A stretch of DNA of 64,000 nt from positions 20,632-84,631 of the forward strand of contig JBAYIS010000014.1 of the NCBI GenBank assembly GCA_041665525.1, in the 5' to 3' direction. The notes below the pieces were generated by a model. That model ran no database searches. It was not told the DNA's origin and worked only from the letters and a program-made list of their open reading frames with translations. The position numbers were made by a program, and so were the translations under genes. Of this stretch, positions 15,387 through 24,241 are shown one piece after another. How positions within the stretch are numbered: position 1 is the first letter of the stretch; each line of letters opens with the position of its first letter. Source of the DNA: UBA8401 sp041665525 (GTDB lineage Bacteria > Bacteroidota > Ignavibacteria > UBA10030 > UBA8401).

Positions 15387-15470
15387 AGCAGCCAATCCGA
15401 TGTGTTGGACGAACACACCATAGACAGGGTTCCGGGTGGTTTTTCTTATGCAACTTCTCTATTTTGGCGT

Positions 15471-15653
15471 ATGGACTTCTACGGGACGTTTTTTTGCTCA
15501 TTTTGCGGCGAAGAGAATGAGATTTTCGTCGAACCAGAAGACGGAGAAGTACAAGCCTTGACGGTCGACTGCTCCGTCTGTTGCCGTCCCAATGTGCTGC
15601 ACATCCGCATCATCAATCAACAAATCATCATCGAATCAGAATTTGAAGGATAA
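15471..15653 (+). CDS. CPXCG-motif cysteine-rich protein
   Basis: A 60-residue protein with two Cys pairs, CSFC near the start (a variant of CPxCG) and CSVCCRP in the middle, the layout of the Cys_rich_CPXG family (PF14255), which probably binds zinc. The family is usually about 60 residues, which supports ATG 15471. An in-frame GTG at 15402, only 24 bases from the transposon end, would add 23 residues without family support. No clear Shine-Dalgarno. It lies four bases before the DinB-like gene and is probably co-transcribed with it. Confidence 0.68.
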   Translation: MDFYGTFFCSFCGEENEIFVEPEDGEVQALTVDCSVCCRPNVLHIRIINQQIIIESEFEG

Positions 15654-15656
15654 ACC

Positions 15657-16148
15657 ATGTCCCCTCAGCAATTCCGCGATTATGCCGAAAAACAACTGGC
15701 CCCGACCGAACCTCTCTTTTTGCTTGTTCCGCCGGAGCAAAAGGACTGGAAACCGACCGGGGATTCGTTTACCGCAGGTCAATTAATGCATCACATGGCT
15801 TCGGCACTGCGGTTCAATGCCAACGGGATAGCAAGAAATGATTGGGCATTGCCTTCGCTCCGCCATGTATTCATCACGAATAAAAGGACACCGAGTGCAA
15901 CAGTGGATGAATGTGTGAATCTGTACCGGGAGAATGCGAAATACTTCCTGGATATTTTTTCTGCCATGAGTGAGGAGGAATTTCAGACGGGAGTACTGGA
16001 CACATTGCAACTCGGCCGGGCGCAAAAATGGCGCATGTCGTTGTTCGCACTGGAACATCATCTGAATCACAAGGCGGAGTTGTTCATGTATCTGAAGTTA
16101 ATGGGGGCGAAGGTAACGTCCAGGGAATTGTACGGAAATTTGGGATGA
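15657..16148 (+). CDS. DinB-like metal-dependent protein
   Basis: A 163-residue four-helix protein of the DinB/YfiT fold. Metal-binding histidines are suggested by AGQLMHHMASALR and ALEHHLNHKAELFMYLKLMG, the two positions characteristic of the family. Family members include thiol-dependent S-transferases and many of unknown function. ATG 15657 sits four bases after the previous stop. Confidence 0.75.
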   Translation: MSPQQFRDYAEKQLAPTEPLFLLVPPEQKDWKPTGDSFTAGQLMHHMASALRFNANGIARNDWALPSLRHVFITNKRTPSATVDECVNLYRENAKYFLDIFSAMSEEEFQTGVLDTLQLGRAQKWRMSLFALEHHLNHKAELFMYLKLMGAKVTSRELYGNLG

Positions 16149-16162
16149 CACGGAAAAAGTAT

Positions 16163-16924
16163 TCAGGCCGCCTTTTTCAGCGCCTGCTGCGCGAACCAGA
16201 ATGAAGTGAAGAGGAACAACATAAACCCTGTTGTCTCGAACAGAATAATATTCAGTTCTCCGATGCCGACTGTCAGATATCGCAGTATATCTGTATGCCA
16301 AGTCAGCGGATTAGCGTAGGAAATATACCGCAACCATTCGGGCACCGAATCCAGCGGATAGAACATGCTGCTGATGAACATCAGCACAAAGTATGTAACA
16401 TTGATCACTGTATTGAAAGCATCGTTCCGGCGGATACGGAATGCTACAATCGACAGGGCAAAAAACCATCCAGCAATTCCCACCATCACGACGAGAAAAG
16501 TGAGCGGCAGCAGTGAAATATTCACCGGAATTCCGAGCACGATAATCGCAGCACCTATGGTCAGCACGGTCTGCGCAAACGCCATAACGCACTGGAACAA
16601 CATCTTGCCGAATAACAATTCTCCTCTGGTCATCGGATATGTGAGGAATTCATAGAAGATGCCGTTATCCCTGTCCACAAAAAAACCGTATGCTTGATTG
16701 ATAGCGCTGCCGAAACAGGACATGGAGAGGACCCCGGCAAGAAAAAAATTATTATACGGAACCGATTCACCGAAGGTCGTTACGCCGATGCCGACCGCTT
16801 TGTTGAAGCCGACGCCGAACATCAACAGATAGAGCAGCGGAACCGCCATATCGAAGAAGAGCCAGGTTAAACTGGTCAAACGGATTAACGCATCGCGGTA
16901 GACAATGGCCATGACATTTCTCAT
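16163..16924 (-). CDS. ABC-2 type transporter permease
   Basis: A 253-residue integral membrane protein with about six transmembrane helices and the ABC-2 core (MTRGELLFGKMLFQCVMAF near the middle, PLDSVPEWLRYISYANPLTWHTDILR near the end, the latter typical of NodJ/DrrB-type permeases). Partner of the ATPase at 16921-17880, with which it overlaps by four bases (ATGA). Likely exports a lipid, drug or polysaccharide; substrate unknown. Residue M5 (16912) is an alternative start. Confidence 0.85.
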   Translation of the reverse strand: MRNVMAIVYRDALIRLTSLTWLFFDMAVPLLYLLMFGVGFNKAVGIGVTTFGESVPYNNFFLAGVLSMSCFGSAINQAYGFFVDRDNGIFYEFLTYPMTRGELLFGKMLFQCVMAFAQTVLTIGAAIIVLGIPVNISLLPLTFLVVMVGIAGWFFALSIVAFRIRRNDAFNTVINVTYFVLMFISSMFYPLDSVPEWLRYISYANPLTWHTDILRYLTVGIGELNIILFETTGFMLFLFTSFWFAQQALKKAA

Positions 16925-17880
16925 GAGGCGGTGTTCGCTTTCTTCCGGTCAATGAGTTCCACGAACACATCCTCCAATGAGGCGGTGGAGATTTCGAACT
17001 GTTTCAAAGCGCCCGTGGAGCGTGCAAGGGCGAGAATGTCCAATGCAATATGATGTTCACGGACGGTGAGGCTCACTTCCCGATTTTGGATTTCCAATTT
17101 TACCGGCGCGAATTTCTGTATCAATTCTTCGAGCTCTTTTCCCATTTCGTTGAATTTCATCGACAGGTAGAACATCTGCAAACCCATATTCTTCACTTCA
17201 TCGGTTGTGCCGCTGGCGACGATCTTTCCGTGATTGATAATGGCAATCGCATCGCACAATTCTTCCGCTTCCTCCAGCATATGGGTCGTCAATACAATTG
17301 TCCGCCCGTGTTGCGCTTCTTCTTTAATCGCTTTAATCGTTGCACGCTTGTTGAACGTATCCATGCCCGTCGTTGCCTCGTCCAAAAAAACGATCGGTGT
17401 GTCCACCAGAAACATTTTCGCTACCTGCACACGGCGTTTCATTCCGCCGCTCAGATCAATCGGTTTCTGGCTGATCACTTCCCCCAGCCCGAAGAGTTCC
17501 ACCACACGTCCCATTTTGCGTTCTATCTCCGCGGAAGTCATGCCGTGAAACCTTCCGAAGGTGAGAAAATTATTCCGGACGGTTAGGAACACTTCAACGG
17601 CACTCTCTTGCAGGACTACACAGAGGCTTTTCCGCACATCGAGTGCCTGTGTCAAAACATCGAATTCATTCACCAGTATGCTGCCGGATGTCGGAGGAAT
17701 GAGCGTTGAGAGAACCTTAATCGTCGTGGATTTTCCCGCGCCGTTAGGTCCTAGCAGTCCGAAGATCGATCCCCGTTCCACACTGAATGAAATATCATCT
17801 ACCGCCCGCAGCGGCGATTCGCCGGCGCGGGGATATTCTTTCACAAGATTGTGGACCGAAATTGCTTCCATGGAGTTCAT
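16921..17880 (-). CDS. ABC transporter ATP-binding protein (DrrA/NodI type)
   Basis: A 319-residue ATPase with Walker A GPNGAGKST, signature LSGGMKRR, Walker B IVFLDEATTGMD and switch His in LTTHMLEEAE. A C-terminal extension of about 90 residues is typical of DrrA-like subunits. The start codon directly follows the NUDIX stop (TAAATG) and the stop overlaps the permease start, so it is part of the NDH-2, NUDIX, ABC operon. Confidence 0.9.
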   Translation of the reverse strand: MNSMEAISVHNLVKEYPRAGESPLRAVDDISFSVERGSIFGLLGPNGAGKSTTIKVLSTLIPPTSGSILVNEFDVLTQALDVRKSLCVVLQESAVEVFLTVRNNFLTFGRFHGMTSAEIERKMGRVVELFGLGEVISQKPIDLSGGMKRRVQVAKMFLVDTPIVFLDEATTGMDTFNKRATIKAIKEEAQHGRTIVLTTHMLEEAEELCDAIAIINHGKIVASGTTDEVKNMGLQMFYLSMKFNEMGKELEELIQKFAPVKLEIQNREVSLTVREHHIALDILALARSTGALKQFEISTASLEDVFVELIDRKKANTAS

Positions 17881-18456
17881 TTATTTTTTTGTGGACAAAA
17901 CCAATTCCGTCAATTGGTGTATAATGTGTGCTGTTGCACCCCAGACTGGTTCATTCCAGACATCAAAAATAAATACCTGACGGGGGGTTCCCATGAGAAT
18001 CCGAGTTTCCAATCGACAGAGCGCAGGATCAAAGAACTTCTCCAGCGGGATCAATAATACTTCGGCGACTTCTTCGAAATTCGGCTTTAGCTTTGACAGA
18101 TCTTCGATGTATCCGACAACAGGAGTGACATCGAATCCTGTAGGAATATGGATGTCGTCAAGCAAGCCGAGCACCTCGATGGCCGAACGATGAATGCCGA
18201 TCTCTTCTTCCACTTCGCGGAACGCCGTTGCGGTTTCCGACTCATCCCCGTCGTCCACCATCCCGCCGGGAAAAGAAATCTGACCTTTATGATGCTCCAC
18301 CGTCTCCGATCGTTTCGTCAATAAAAGATGCAAATGATTTTCCTTATTGACAAGTGGCACCATAACACATGCCTTCCGGCTTCCTTCGTGGGTTAACGGA
18401 GTGCGGGTGTGTACGGAAAGTTTCTGCTTAATATCGTGCTTGGTGAATTCTCGCAT
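17881..18456 (-). CDS. NUDIX hydrolase, coenzyme A pyrophosphatase type
   Basis: A 191-residue protein with a NUDIX box, GGMVDDGDESETATAFREVE followed by EEIGI, preceded by LLTKRSETVEHHKGQISFPGG, the UPF0035/CoA-pyrophosphatase signature (NudL family). Such enzymes cleave CoA and its derivatives to 3',5'-ADP and phosphopantetheine. Start at 18456 is favoured because its ATG overlaps the stop of the upstream gene (TGATG). Confidence 0.83.
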   Translation of the reverse strand: MREFTKHDIKQKLSVHTRTPLTHEGSRKACVMVPLVNKENHLHLLLTKRSETVEHHKGQISFPGGMVDDGDESETATAFREVEEEIGIHRSAIEVLGLLDDIHIPTGFDVTPVVGYIEDLSKLKPNFEEVAEVLLIPLEKFFDPALCRLETRILMGTPRQVFIFDVWNEPVWGATAHIIHQLTELVLSTKK

Positions 18457-19691
18457 CAGAACCTGCTGGAGTCTCTTCCGAAAACAAATGCCTTCATCCA
18501 ATCGAATACCACCAGCACTTTATTTTTCCAGCTGACCAGCTTCGTCAAATACGCCGATCGCCAGAAGATCCACGTGGAGAATCCGCGGCCTTTTACCTGC
18601 GGCAGGTCTGCCAGCGCACGGTTGCTGCCGATGTATGCCAGCATTCCTTTGTGATGATAAATGAACGGTTTTACTGGACGGTTCCGCGCATGGTTATTCA
18701 GGCTTTTCGCGAGATAATATCCTTCCTGTTGTGCCACCTGGGAAGTGGCAGGAAGGACATTTCCTTCAATCGTTGCACAATCTCCGAGTGAGTAGATATG
18801 CGGTACGCCTTTGATGCGGAAATATTCATCGGTGATCAAACGCGATCCCTGGTCCTTGGCAAACGGCAGCAACGTGACAAACGGCGTTTGTGTGTTTCCT
18901 GTGGACCAGACCATCAGTCCGTACGGCACACGCGACCCGTCCCGCAGCAAGATCTCTTTTTCTTCGACTTTTGCCACCTGCGACTGCAGCCGCACCGAGA
19001 TCTTTTGACGCTGAAAGTTTCTCACGGTATATTCGCTCAATGTTGCATCGAATGAACTGAGCAGCGCGTCGCCCGCTTCGAATAGTGTAATGCTGACATC
19101 GGGAAGTACGGACGGATACGAGTCAACGAGATCTTCAGTGAGAAAATCATGCAGCTCTGCAGCGAATTCCACGCCGGTCGGACCGCCGCCAACAACAACA
19201 AAGTGCAGCAATTGTCGTCGTTCCTCGAAATGAAGATTTGGCGTGCTGGCACGTTCAAGGTTTTCGATGATCCTCTGACGGATGGCGCGGGCATCGGAGA
19301 GTTCTTTCAGAAATAATCCGTATTGTTCAACCCCTTCAATGCCGAAAGTGTTGCTGATGGCGCCGACGCCGATCACCAACGTATCAAATGATAAGGAAAA
19401 TTCATTTCCATCCAGTGCATTTTTGCATTGAATAGACTTCTTCTCCTGGTCGACGGCAGTGCAAAATGCATGATAATAGGTGATATGCTCTTTTGCGCTG
19501 CGGATCGGTTCAATAATCGACCGGAATTCAATCGTCCCCACCGTGGTGCTGGGCAGAAGCGGCGTGAAAATAAAATGATTCCTCGGACTCACAACAATCA
19601 CATCATACAAATCCGTGTCGATTCCTTTTAAAATACTGAATGAGGCAAATCCACTACCGAGAATGATCAATTTTTGTTTTTGAAATTTCAT
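18456..19691 (-). CDS. Type II NADH dehydrogenase (FAD-dependent oxidoreductase)
   Basis: A 411-residue flavoprotein. An N-terminal FAD-binding Rossmann motif (LIILGSGFASFSILKG) is followed by a central NAD(P)H-binding GGGPTGVEFAAEL and the FAD contact IYSLGDCATIEG. The C-terminal amphipathic region fits peripheral membrane binding of NDH-2. It would pass electrons from NADH to quinone without proton pumping. ATG 19691 chosen because it begins the Rossmann strand. First gene of the operon with NUDIX and ABC genes; divergent from the Spy-like gene. Confidence 0.85.
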   Translation of the reverse strand: MKFQKQKLIILGSGFASFSILKGIDTDLYDVIVVSPRNHFIFTPLLPSTTVGTIEFRSIIEPIRSAKEHITYYHAFCTAVDQEKKSIQCKNALDGNEFSLSFDTLVIGVGAISNTFGIEGVEQYGLFLKELSDARAIRQRIIENLERASTPNLHFEERRQLLHFVVVGGGPTGVEFAAELHDFLTEDLVDSYPSVLPDVSITLFEAGDALLSSFDATLSEYTVRNFQRQKISVRLQSQVAKVEEKEILLRDGSRVPYGLMVWSTGNTQTPFVTLLPFAKDQGSRLITDEYFRIKGVPHIYSLGDCATIEGNVLPATSQVAQQEGYYLAKSLNNHARNRPVKPFIYHHKGMLAYIGSNRALADLPQVKGRGFSTWIFWRSAYLTKLVSWKNKVLVVFDWMKAFVFGRDSSRF

Positions 19692-19854
19692 AGTATATTG
19701 GCAATCAAAATAAGACAAATTCCTCTATAAAATAGGGAAATTTTGCCGGAACGGACAGTACTGTTTTGTGCGGAAGATCACCCTTAAACTTACAACGATA
19801 CGATATTGTCAAAGGGGCTCCATTTCCTAAATTTTTTGACAACCGGAGGCAATA

Positions 19855-20232
19855 ATGAAACGCAGAAATTTGTATTTCGCTTTTATCTTAGCACTAATCA
19901 TTTCAACATTTGCCGTTGCGCAACCCCGTTCCGGTGAACGAGGAATGAGAGGTGAAGCACAGTTGAAGCAATTGCAGGAAAAAATCGGATTGACGGAAGA
20001 GCAAATGGTAAAAGTGAAAGCGATCATGCAAAAGGCGCGGGAAGAGGCGCGGGCGGAATTCGAGAACAGCGACGGCGATCGCGAGGCAATGCGGGAAAAG
20101 ATGATGAAACGGTCAGAACAGACCGACGAAGAGATTATGAAACTGTTGACCAAAGAACAGAAGAAAAAATACATGGAATATCGGAAGGAACGTCAAAAAG
20201 AGATGCAGGAACGAATGAGAGAACGACAATAA
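19855..20232 (+). CDS. Spy/CpxP-like periplasmic protein
   Basis: A 125-residue protein with a signal peptide (about 1-22) and a helical, highly charged mature part with LTEEQMVKVKAIMQKAREEAR and LLTKEQKKKY, the LTxxQ motif of Spy, CpxP and Zra proteins. These are envelope-stress chaperones or metal sensors. A GGAGG site precedes the ATG. It forms a pair with the lipoprotein at 20264-21151. Confidence 0.78.
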   Translation: MKRRNLYFAFILALIISTFAVAQPRSGERGMRGEAQLKQLQEKIGLTEEQMVKVKAIMQKAREEARAEFENSDGDREAMREKMMKRSEQTDEEIMKLLTKEQKKKYMEYRKERQKEMQERMRERQ

Positions 20233-20263
20233 CCTCATTCCATCACCATACAAAGGAGTTACG

Positions 20264-21151
20264 ATGAAACAGATGAAATACTTTTTGGCCGTGGTTTGTG
20301 CTGCGGTGCTGTTAACAGGTTGCACGAACGAATCGGAGCCGACCGACGAGATCCTCTCTGAAGATGCCGCCGAATCGATTTCTGCGGCCGTGGGGGATGA
20401 AAGCGGCGGTGCAACCGATAATTTTGCTGATGTAATGATCGCTGGAGGCGGAGGATCGTTCGGATCGGCAGAGCCGGTGATCGACGGACCGGACAAGGTT
20501 GCAGCGGGATTACCATCGTATGATTCTCTGACCGGCTGGTGGTCCGTATCGGTAGTACGGGAACGAATGAACGACCGGATACAGCGATCAATCACAAGGG
20601 AATATCAATATCAGTTCCAAAAGAATGGAACAGTGCAGAAATTCTATGCGGCCGGGAGCGATACCGCCACGACATTGAAGTTCAAAATCATCAGCGGGAC
20701 AGGTTATTTCCGCGGACCGAGAGTATCTCACACATTAACCAAATTATCCGGAGCATGGACGGCGAACGAGATTGACAAGGACACTGTAACGATCACTCTG
20801 GACAGTACCTATGTCCGCTCCGGAAGTGATTCCATAAAAACCAGGAATATGCTGCGTACTCATACCGGCACGATGACGATCACCGGCGTTTCGGTGAAAG
20901 CGCTTCGGTTTAAAATCCGTGAATCGGAATTGCAGCGCCTGCAATGGCGCAATGATTTTCCGAATACGATCAGCGGAACGATCAGCGGTAACTATACTGC
21001 AACGATTACTCACTTGCGCGGGGAAGCGTACAAAGAACGGAGCATCAACCGGGACTTTACCATCACTGTCGGCGGTGGCGAGGGGACATTGACGATAAAC
21101 GGCCGGAACGGCAGTTTCCGCATCGATATGTCCGGGGGACAGAGAAAATAA
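20264..21151 (+). CDS. Hypothetical lipoprotein
   Basis: A 295-residue lipoprotein with lipobox LLTGC (Cys about 20), an acidic low-complexity spacer to about residue 75 including GGGGS, then a soluble beta-rich domain (SLTGWWSVSVVRERMND; TGTMTITGVSVKALRFKI; GEGTLTINGRNGSFRIDM). No family recognised. An AAAGGAG site precedes the ATG. A terminator at 21180 follows. Confidence 0.62.
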   Translation: MKQMKYFLAVVCAAVLLTGCTNESEPTDEILSEDAAESISAAVGDESGGATDNFADVMIAGGGGSFGSAEPVIDGPDKVAAGLPSYDSLTGWWSVSVVRERMNDRIQRSITREYQYQFQKNGTVQKFYAAGSDTATTLKFKIISGTGYFRGPRVSHTLTKLSGAWTANEIDKDTVTITLDSTYVRSGSDSIKTRNMLRTHTGTMTITGVSVKALRFKIRESELQRLQWRNDFPNTISGTISGNYTATITHLRGEAYKERSINRDFTITVGGGEGTLTINGRNGSFRIDMSGGQRK

Positions 21152-21179
21152 TAATCTTAAAAAGGATTTAACGGCAGCA

Positions 21180-21207
21180 AAGGGCAAGCATTTGTGTTTG
21201 CCCTTTT
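21180..21207 (+). terminator. Intrinsic terminator
   Basis: AAGGGCAA (21180-21187) and TTGCCCTT (21198-21205), 10-base loop, followed by a short T-rich stretch. Confidence 0.8.
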
Positions 21208-21284
21208 CTATTTTACGGCAAAGGATTACATTGTCTTGATTAACTTGCGTGAATCAATCTATTTCATAGTATAAAAGAACGCAT

Positions 21285-22598
21285 ATGAAAAACTTCTCAA
21301 TGCTTCCGTTCTGTCTGGTCATGCTCTTTTCCGCATGTGTTTCGCAGCCGCTCCCATTATCCGTTACAATGACGCCTGTGGTCGACCGCGCGCTGCAAAA
21401 TCGTCCGGTGACGGTGCCGCCGAAATTCAAAGGAGTGATTTCAAATTCCCTGTCGCTCTCCGTTCCCCCGGGATATTCCGCAAAAGTTTTTTATGCCGGT
21501 GAGCTTTCCAAACCGAGATTTCTTGCATGGAGTCCTGACAGCGTTCTGCACGTAGCGGATAAAAATGCCGGGGCGATAATCGCGCTTCCGGATAAGGATA
21601 AGGACGGAGTGGCGGATACGGCTATAGTCGTTGCCTCCGGATTCTCAAAATCGCACGATGTGAAATTCTACAACGGAGCAATGTATGTTGCCGAAGAGAC
21701 AAGGGTGTCGAAGTGTACGGACCGGAACGGCGACGGAGCCTACGAAACGAGATCAACATTCGTTACCATGGTTGCCGGCGGCCAGCAAGGAGGCGGGGGA
21801 CATGACACGCGGACGATTGTTTTCGATCCTGCCAAGAAAAAGATGTATCTCTCCATCGGTTCTCTCTGCAACACCTGTCGTGAAGAAGATCGTGCGATCA
21901 TCGAAGAATGGAATGATGACGGCACTGGCCGCCGGGTTTTTGCAACCGGCTGCCGCAACGCCGTTGGAATGACGCTGCACAATGGACGGTTATGGGCGAA
22001 CAATAACGGATTCGACTGGCAGGGAGACGATATTCCGCCGGAATGGATCGATATTGTCCGCGACGGAGGATTTTACGGCTATCCGTACGCCTATGCTCAT
22101 GGCGTATGGGTGAATTTTTCTGCGAGCGGTGATTATAATGCACTACTGCCGCTGAACGGGACCGACAGTGCAAAAGTGCGGTCCATGATCCAGCCGGCCG
22201 CACTTATTCAAGCGCACAGCGCCCCGATGGGGATAGAATTTTCCAATCCGTCATTCCCGCCGCAATTCCGCAATGGTGCGTTTATGGCGCTGCGCGGTTC
22301 CTGGAACAGGAAATTTGCAACAGGATTCAAGATTGTTTATCTGGACTTCGATAATGCAAACGATACAACCGCAAACTCGGTTAGCGATTTCGTTCGCGGA
22401 TTTCTCGCAGACTCCGTCGGTAGATCCGCATGGGGAAGACCGGTGGGAGTGGAAACCGATACACGAGGAAATCTCTATATCAGTTCGGATGACAGAACAG
22501 AATGCATTATCATTATTTCCCCATCGTCGTCCGGCAGTGTGAAGAACACAGGAGGTATTCCACCGATCGGTTTTCTGGATAATAGAAGACGCCGGTAA
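21285..22598 (+). CDS. PQQ-dependent sugar dehydrogenase-like (sorbosone dehydrogenase family) lipoprotein
   Basis: A 437-residue protein with a lipobox-like LFSAC (Cys about 18) and a six-blade beta-propeller body. Family signatures are visible: PPGYSAKVFYAG, SHDVKFYNGAMYVAEE, DHDTRTI-like GGGGHDTRTIVF, NDDGTGRRVFATGCRNAVGM, GFDWQGDDIPPEW, GFYGYPYAYAHG. The family includes PQQ-glucose/sorbosone dehydrogenases and non-catalytic relatives. Whether PQQ is bound here is not certain. Predicted periplasmic. Confidence 0.75.
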   Translation: MKNFSMLPFCLVMLFSACVSQPLPLSVTMTPVVDRALQNRPVTVPPKFKGVISNSLSLSVPPGYSAKVFYAGELSKPRFLAWSPDSVLHVADKNAGAIIALPDKDKDGVADTAIVVASGFSKSHDVKFYNGAMYVAEETRVSKCTDRNGDGAYETRSTFVTMVAGGQQGGGGHDTRTIVFDPAKKKMYLSIGSLCNTCREEDRAIIEEWNDDGTGRRVFATGCRNAVGMTLHNGRLWANNNGFDWQGDDIPPEWIDIVRDGGFYGYPYAYAHGVWVNFSASGDYNALLPLNGTDSAKVRSMIQPAALIQAHSAPMGIEFSNPSFPPQFRNGAFMALRGSWNRKFATGFKIVYLDFDNANDTTANSVSDFVRGFLADSVGRSAWGRPVGVETDTRGNLYISSDDRTECIIIISPSSSGSVKNTGGIPPIGFLDNRRRR

Positions 22599-22719
22599 TG
22601 AACTTAAATTCAATGCTACATATTACTTCCTCTATATTGACGATTGTTGTAAAAATGCAAGCAGGCGTTCGCAGTTTATATTTTTCGTTGTATATTGTCC
22701 CCAAAAAAAGGAGAGAACA

Positions 22720-24150
22720 ATGAGATCTGTTTTGATGATGCTAGTTAGTCTTACGGCATTTGTGTCTGCGCAGGAAATGGACCGATTGAAATATGTGCAA
22801 TATGATACTGATATGATCTCGCCCGCCGAATATAAAATGCGGCGGGATTCCGTCATGAGCATGATCGGCAAGGATGCAGCGACGGTCTTTTATTCATCTC
22901 CGGAGCGGATGCGGAACGGTGATGTCGATTTTCTTTATCGCCAGGCGGATAATTTCTACTATCTGACCGGTTTTACAGAACCGAATGCAATGTTAATTCT
23001 TTCGCCGAAAGGGATCAGAGTGAAGGTAGATGATTCAACGACGGTGACGACCAATGAAGTGCTGTTTGTTCCGGCACGCGACACTCATGCGGAAGCATGG
23101 ACCGGCCGTCGGTACGGTACCGAAGGGGCGATGAAATTGCTGGGCGTGCAAACAGCGGTAACGAACGATAAATTTAAAAGAGTGTTCCAACAAATGCTCT
23201 TTTCAGGAATTAAATATCTGTATGCGCAATCGGTGACTTCCGATGTGACAGGGAGTTTGCGTGAACTGTTGTCGCCGCTCCTTTCGTATGTTGATAACGC
23301 GAAACGCTACAATTCAAAGATAGAATTACGCGACCCGAACGCAATGGTTCACACCATGCGGATTATCAAATCCAAGCAGGAGATTGACATGCTGCGGAAA
23401 GCAAGCGCGATCAGCGCCGTTGCTCATACGCAGGCGATGATCTCGGTGGAACCCGGGATGTACGAGTATGAAGTGCAGGCACTGTATGAATATGCTTTTC
23501 AACGCCAGGGATCGGAATACACGGGATATCCCTGTATCACCGGCGCCGCGGAAAACTCCGTCATCCTTCACTACAATACCAATCGGAAGAAGATCAATAA
23601 CGGCGAGATTGTCCTTTCTGATTGTGCGGCGGAATATCGAGGATATTCCAGCGATGTCACGAGGTCATATCCCGCAAACGGGAAATTCTCCAAAGAGCAA
23701 AAAGAGATATATCAAATCGTTTTGAATGCACAGAAAACCGCGATCGCGCTGATTGCACCGGGTGTGGAGTGGAGCGTAGTTTCAGCCGCTGCCGATTCCG
23801 TTATTCGGGAAGGGCTCGTTGCCCTCGGCATCGTGAAACAAAAAGAAGGAATGGGTTTCAGGAAATATTATAATCATGGACTTGGCCACCCGGTTGGATT
23901 AAACGTGCATGATGTCGGACAGCAGACAATGGTTGCAGGAATGCTCTATACGGTAGAACCGGGAATCTACATTCCGGAGACGAGCGAAGGGGTTGATCCG
24001 AAATATTTCAATATCGGCATCCGCATCGAGGATGTGATTCTGGTAACCGAAAATGGAAATGAGAATCTCTCTTCGGCAGCACCGAGAGAGATCTCTGAGA
24101 TCGAATCAGTGATGAAGAAGAAGGGGATCGGGAACCAACCGTTGAAATAA
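22720..24150 (+). CDS. Secreted Xaa-Pro aminopeptidase-family protein
   Basis: A 476-residue protein of the M24B family. A short signal sequence (about 1-17) precedes a creatinase N-domain (about 35-200) and a pita-bread C-domain with the metal ligands in YRGYSSDVTRSYP (two Asp), NHGLGHPVGLNVHD (His), VEPGIYIPE and GIRIEDVILVTENG (Glu). It removes N-terminal residues preceding proline. The signal peptide suggests periplasmic peptide processing rather than cytosolic PepP. AGGAG site precedes the ATG. Confidence 0.88.
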   Translation: MRSVLMMLVSLTAFVSAQEMDRLKYVQYDTDMISPAEYKMRRDSVMSMIGKDAATVFYSSPERMRNGDVDFLYRQADNFYYLTGFTEPNAMLILSPKGIRVKVDDSTTVTTNEVLFVPARDTHAEAWTGRRYGTEGAMKLLGVQTAVTNDKFKRVFQQMLFSGIKYLYAQSVTSDVTGSLRELLSPLLSYVDNAKRYNSKIELRDPNAMVHTMRIIKSKQEIDMLRKASAISAVAHTQAMISVEPGMYEYEVQALYEYAFQRQGSEYTGYPCITGAAENSVILHYNTNRKKINNGEIVLSDCAAEYRGYSSDVTRSYPANGKFSKEQKEIYQIVLNAQKTAIALIAPGVEWSVVSAAADSVIREGLVALGIVKQKEGMGFRKYYNHGLGHPVGLNVHDVGQQTMVAGMLYTVEPGIYIPETSEGVDPKYFNIGIRIEDVILVTENGNENLSSAAPREISEIESVMKKKGIGNQPLK

Positions 24151-24220
24151 AAAAAATCCCGCAGAGAGTGCAATTCAGAACAGATATAGGATCTGCGAAA
24201 ATCTGCGAACTCTGCGGGAT
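24148..24220 (-). terminator. Large terminator hairpin for the PLP lyase gene
   Basis: ATCCCGCAGAG (24156-24166) with CTCTGCGGGAT (24210-24220). On the minus strand the stem is followed by a T run (plus-strand A run 24148-24155). The loop contains two near-copies of ATCTGCGAA(A), a word common in intergenic repeats. Confidence 0.75.
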
Positions 24221-24241
24221 TGTCTGTAAAACAGTTGCTCC

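Noticed and set aside
15402..15470. GTG start at 15402 for the CPXCG gene
   Set aside because: It would add 23 residues not expected in the family and lies 24 bases from the transposon end; ATG 15471 gives the usual length.
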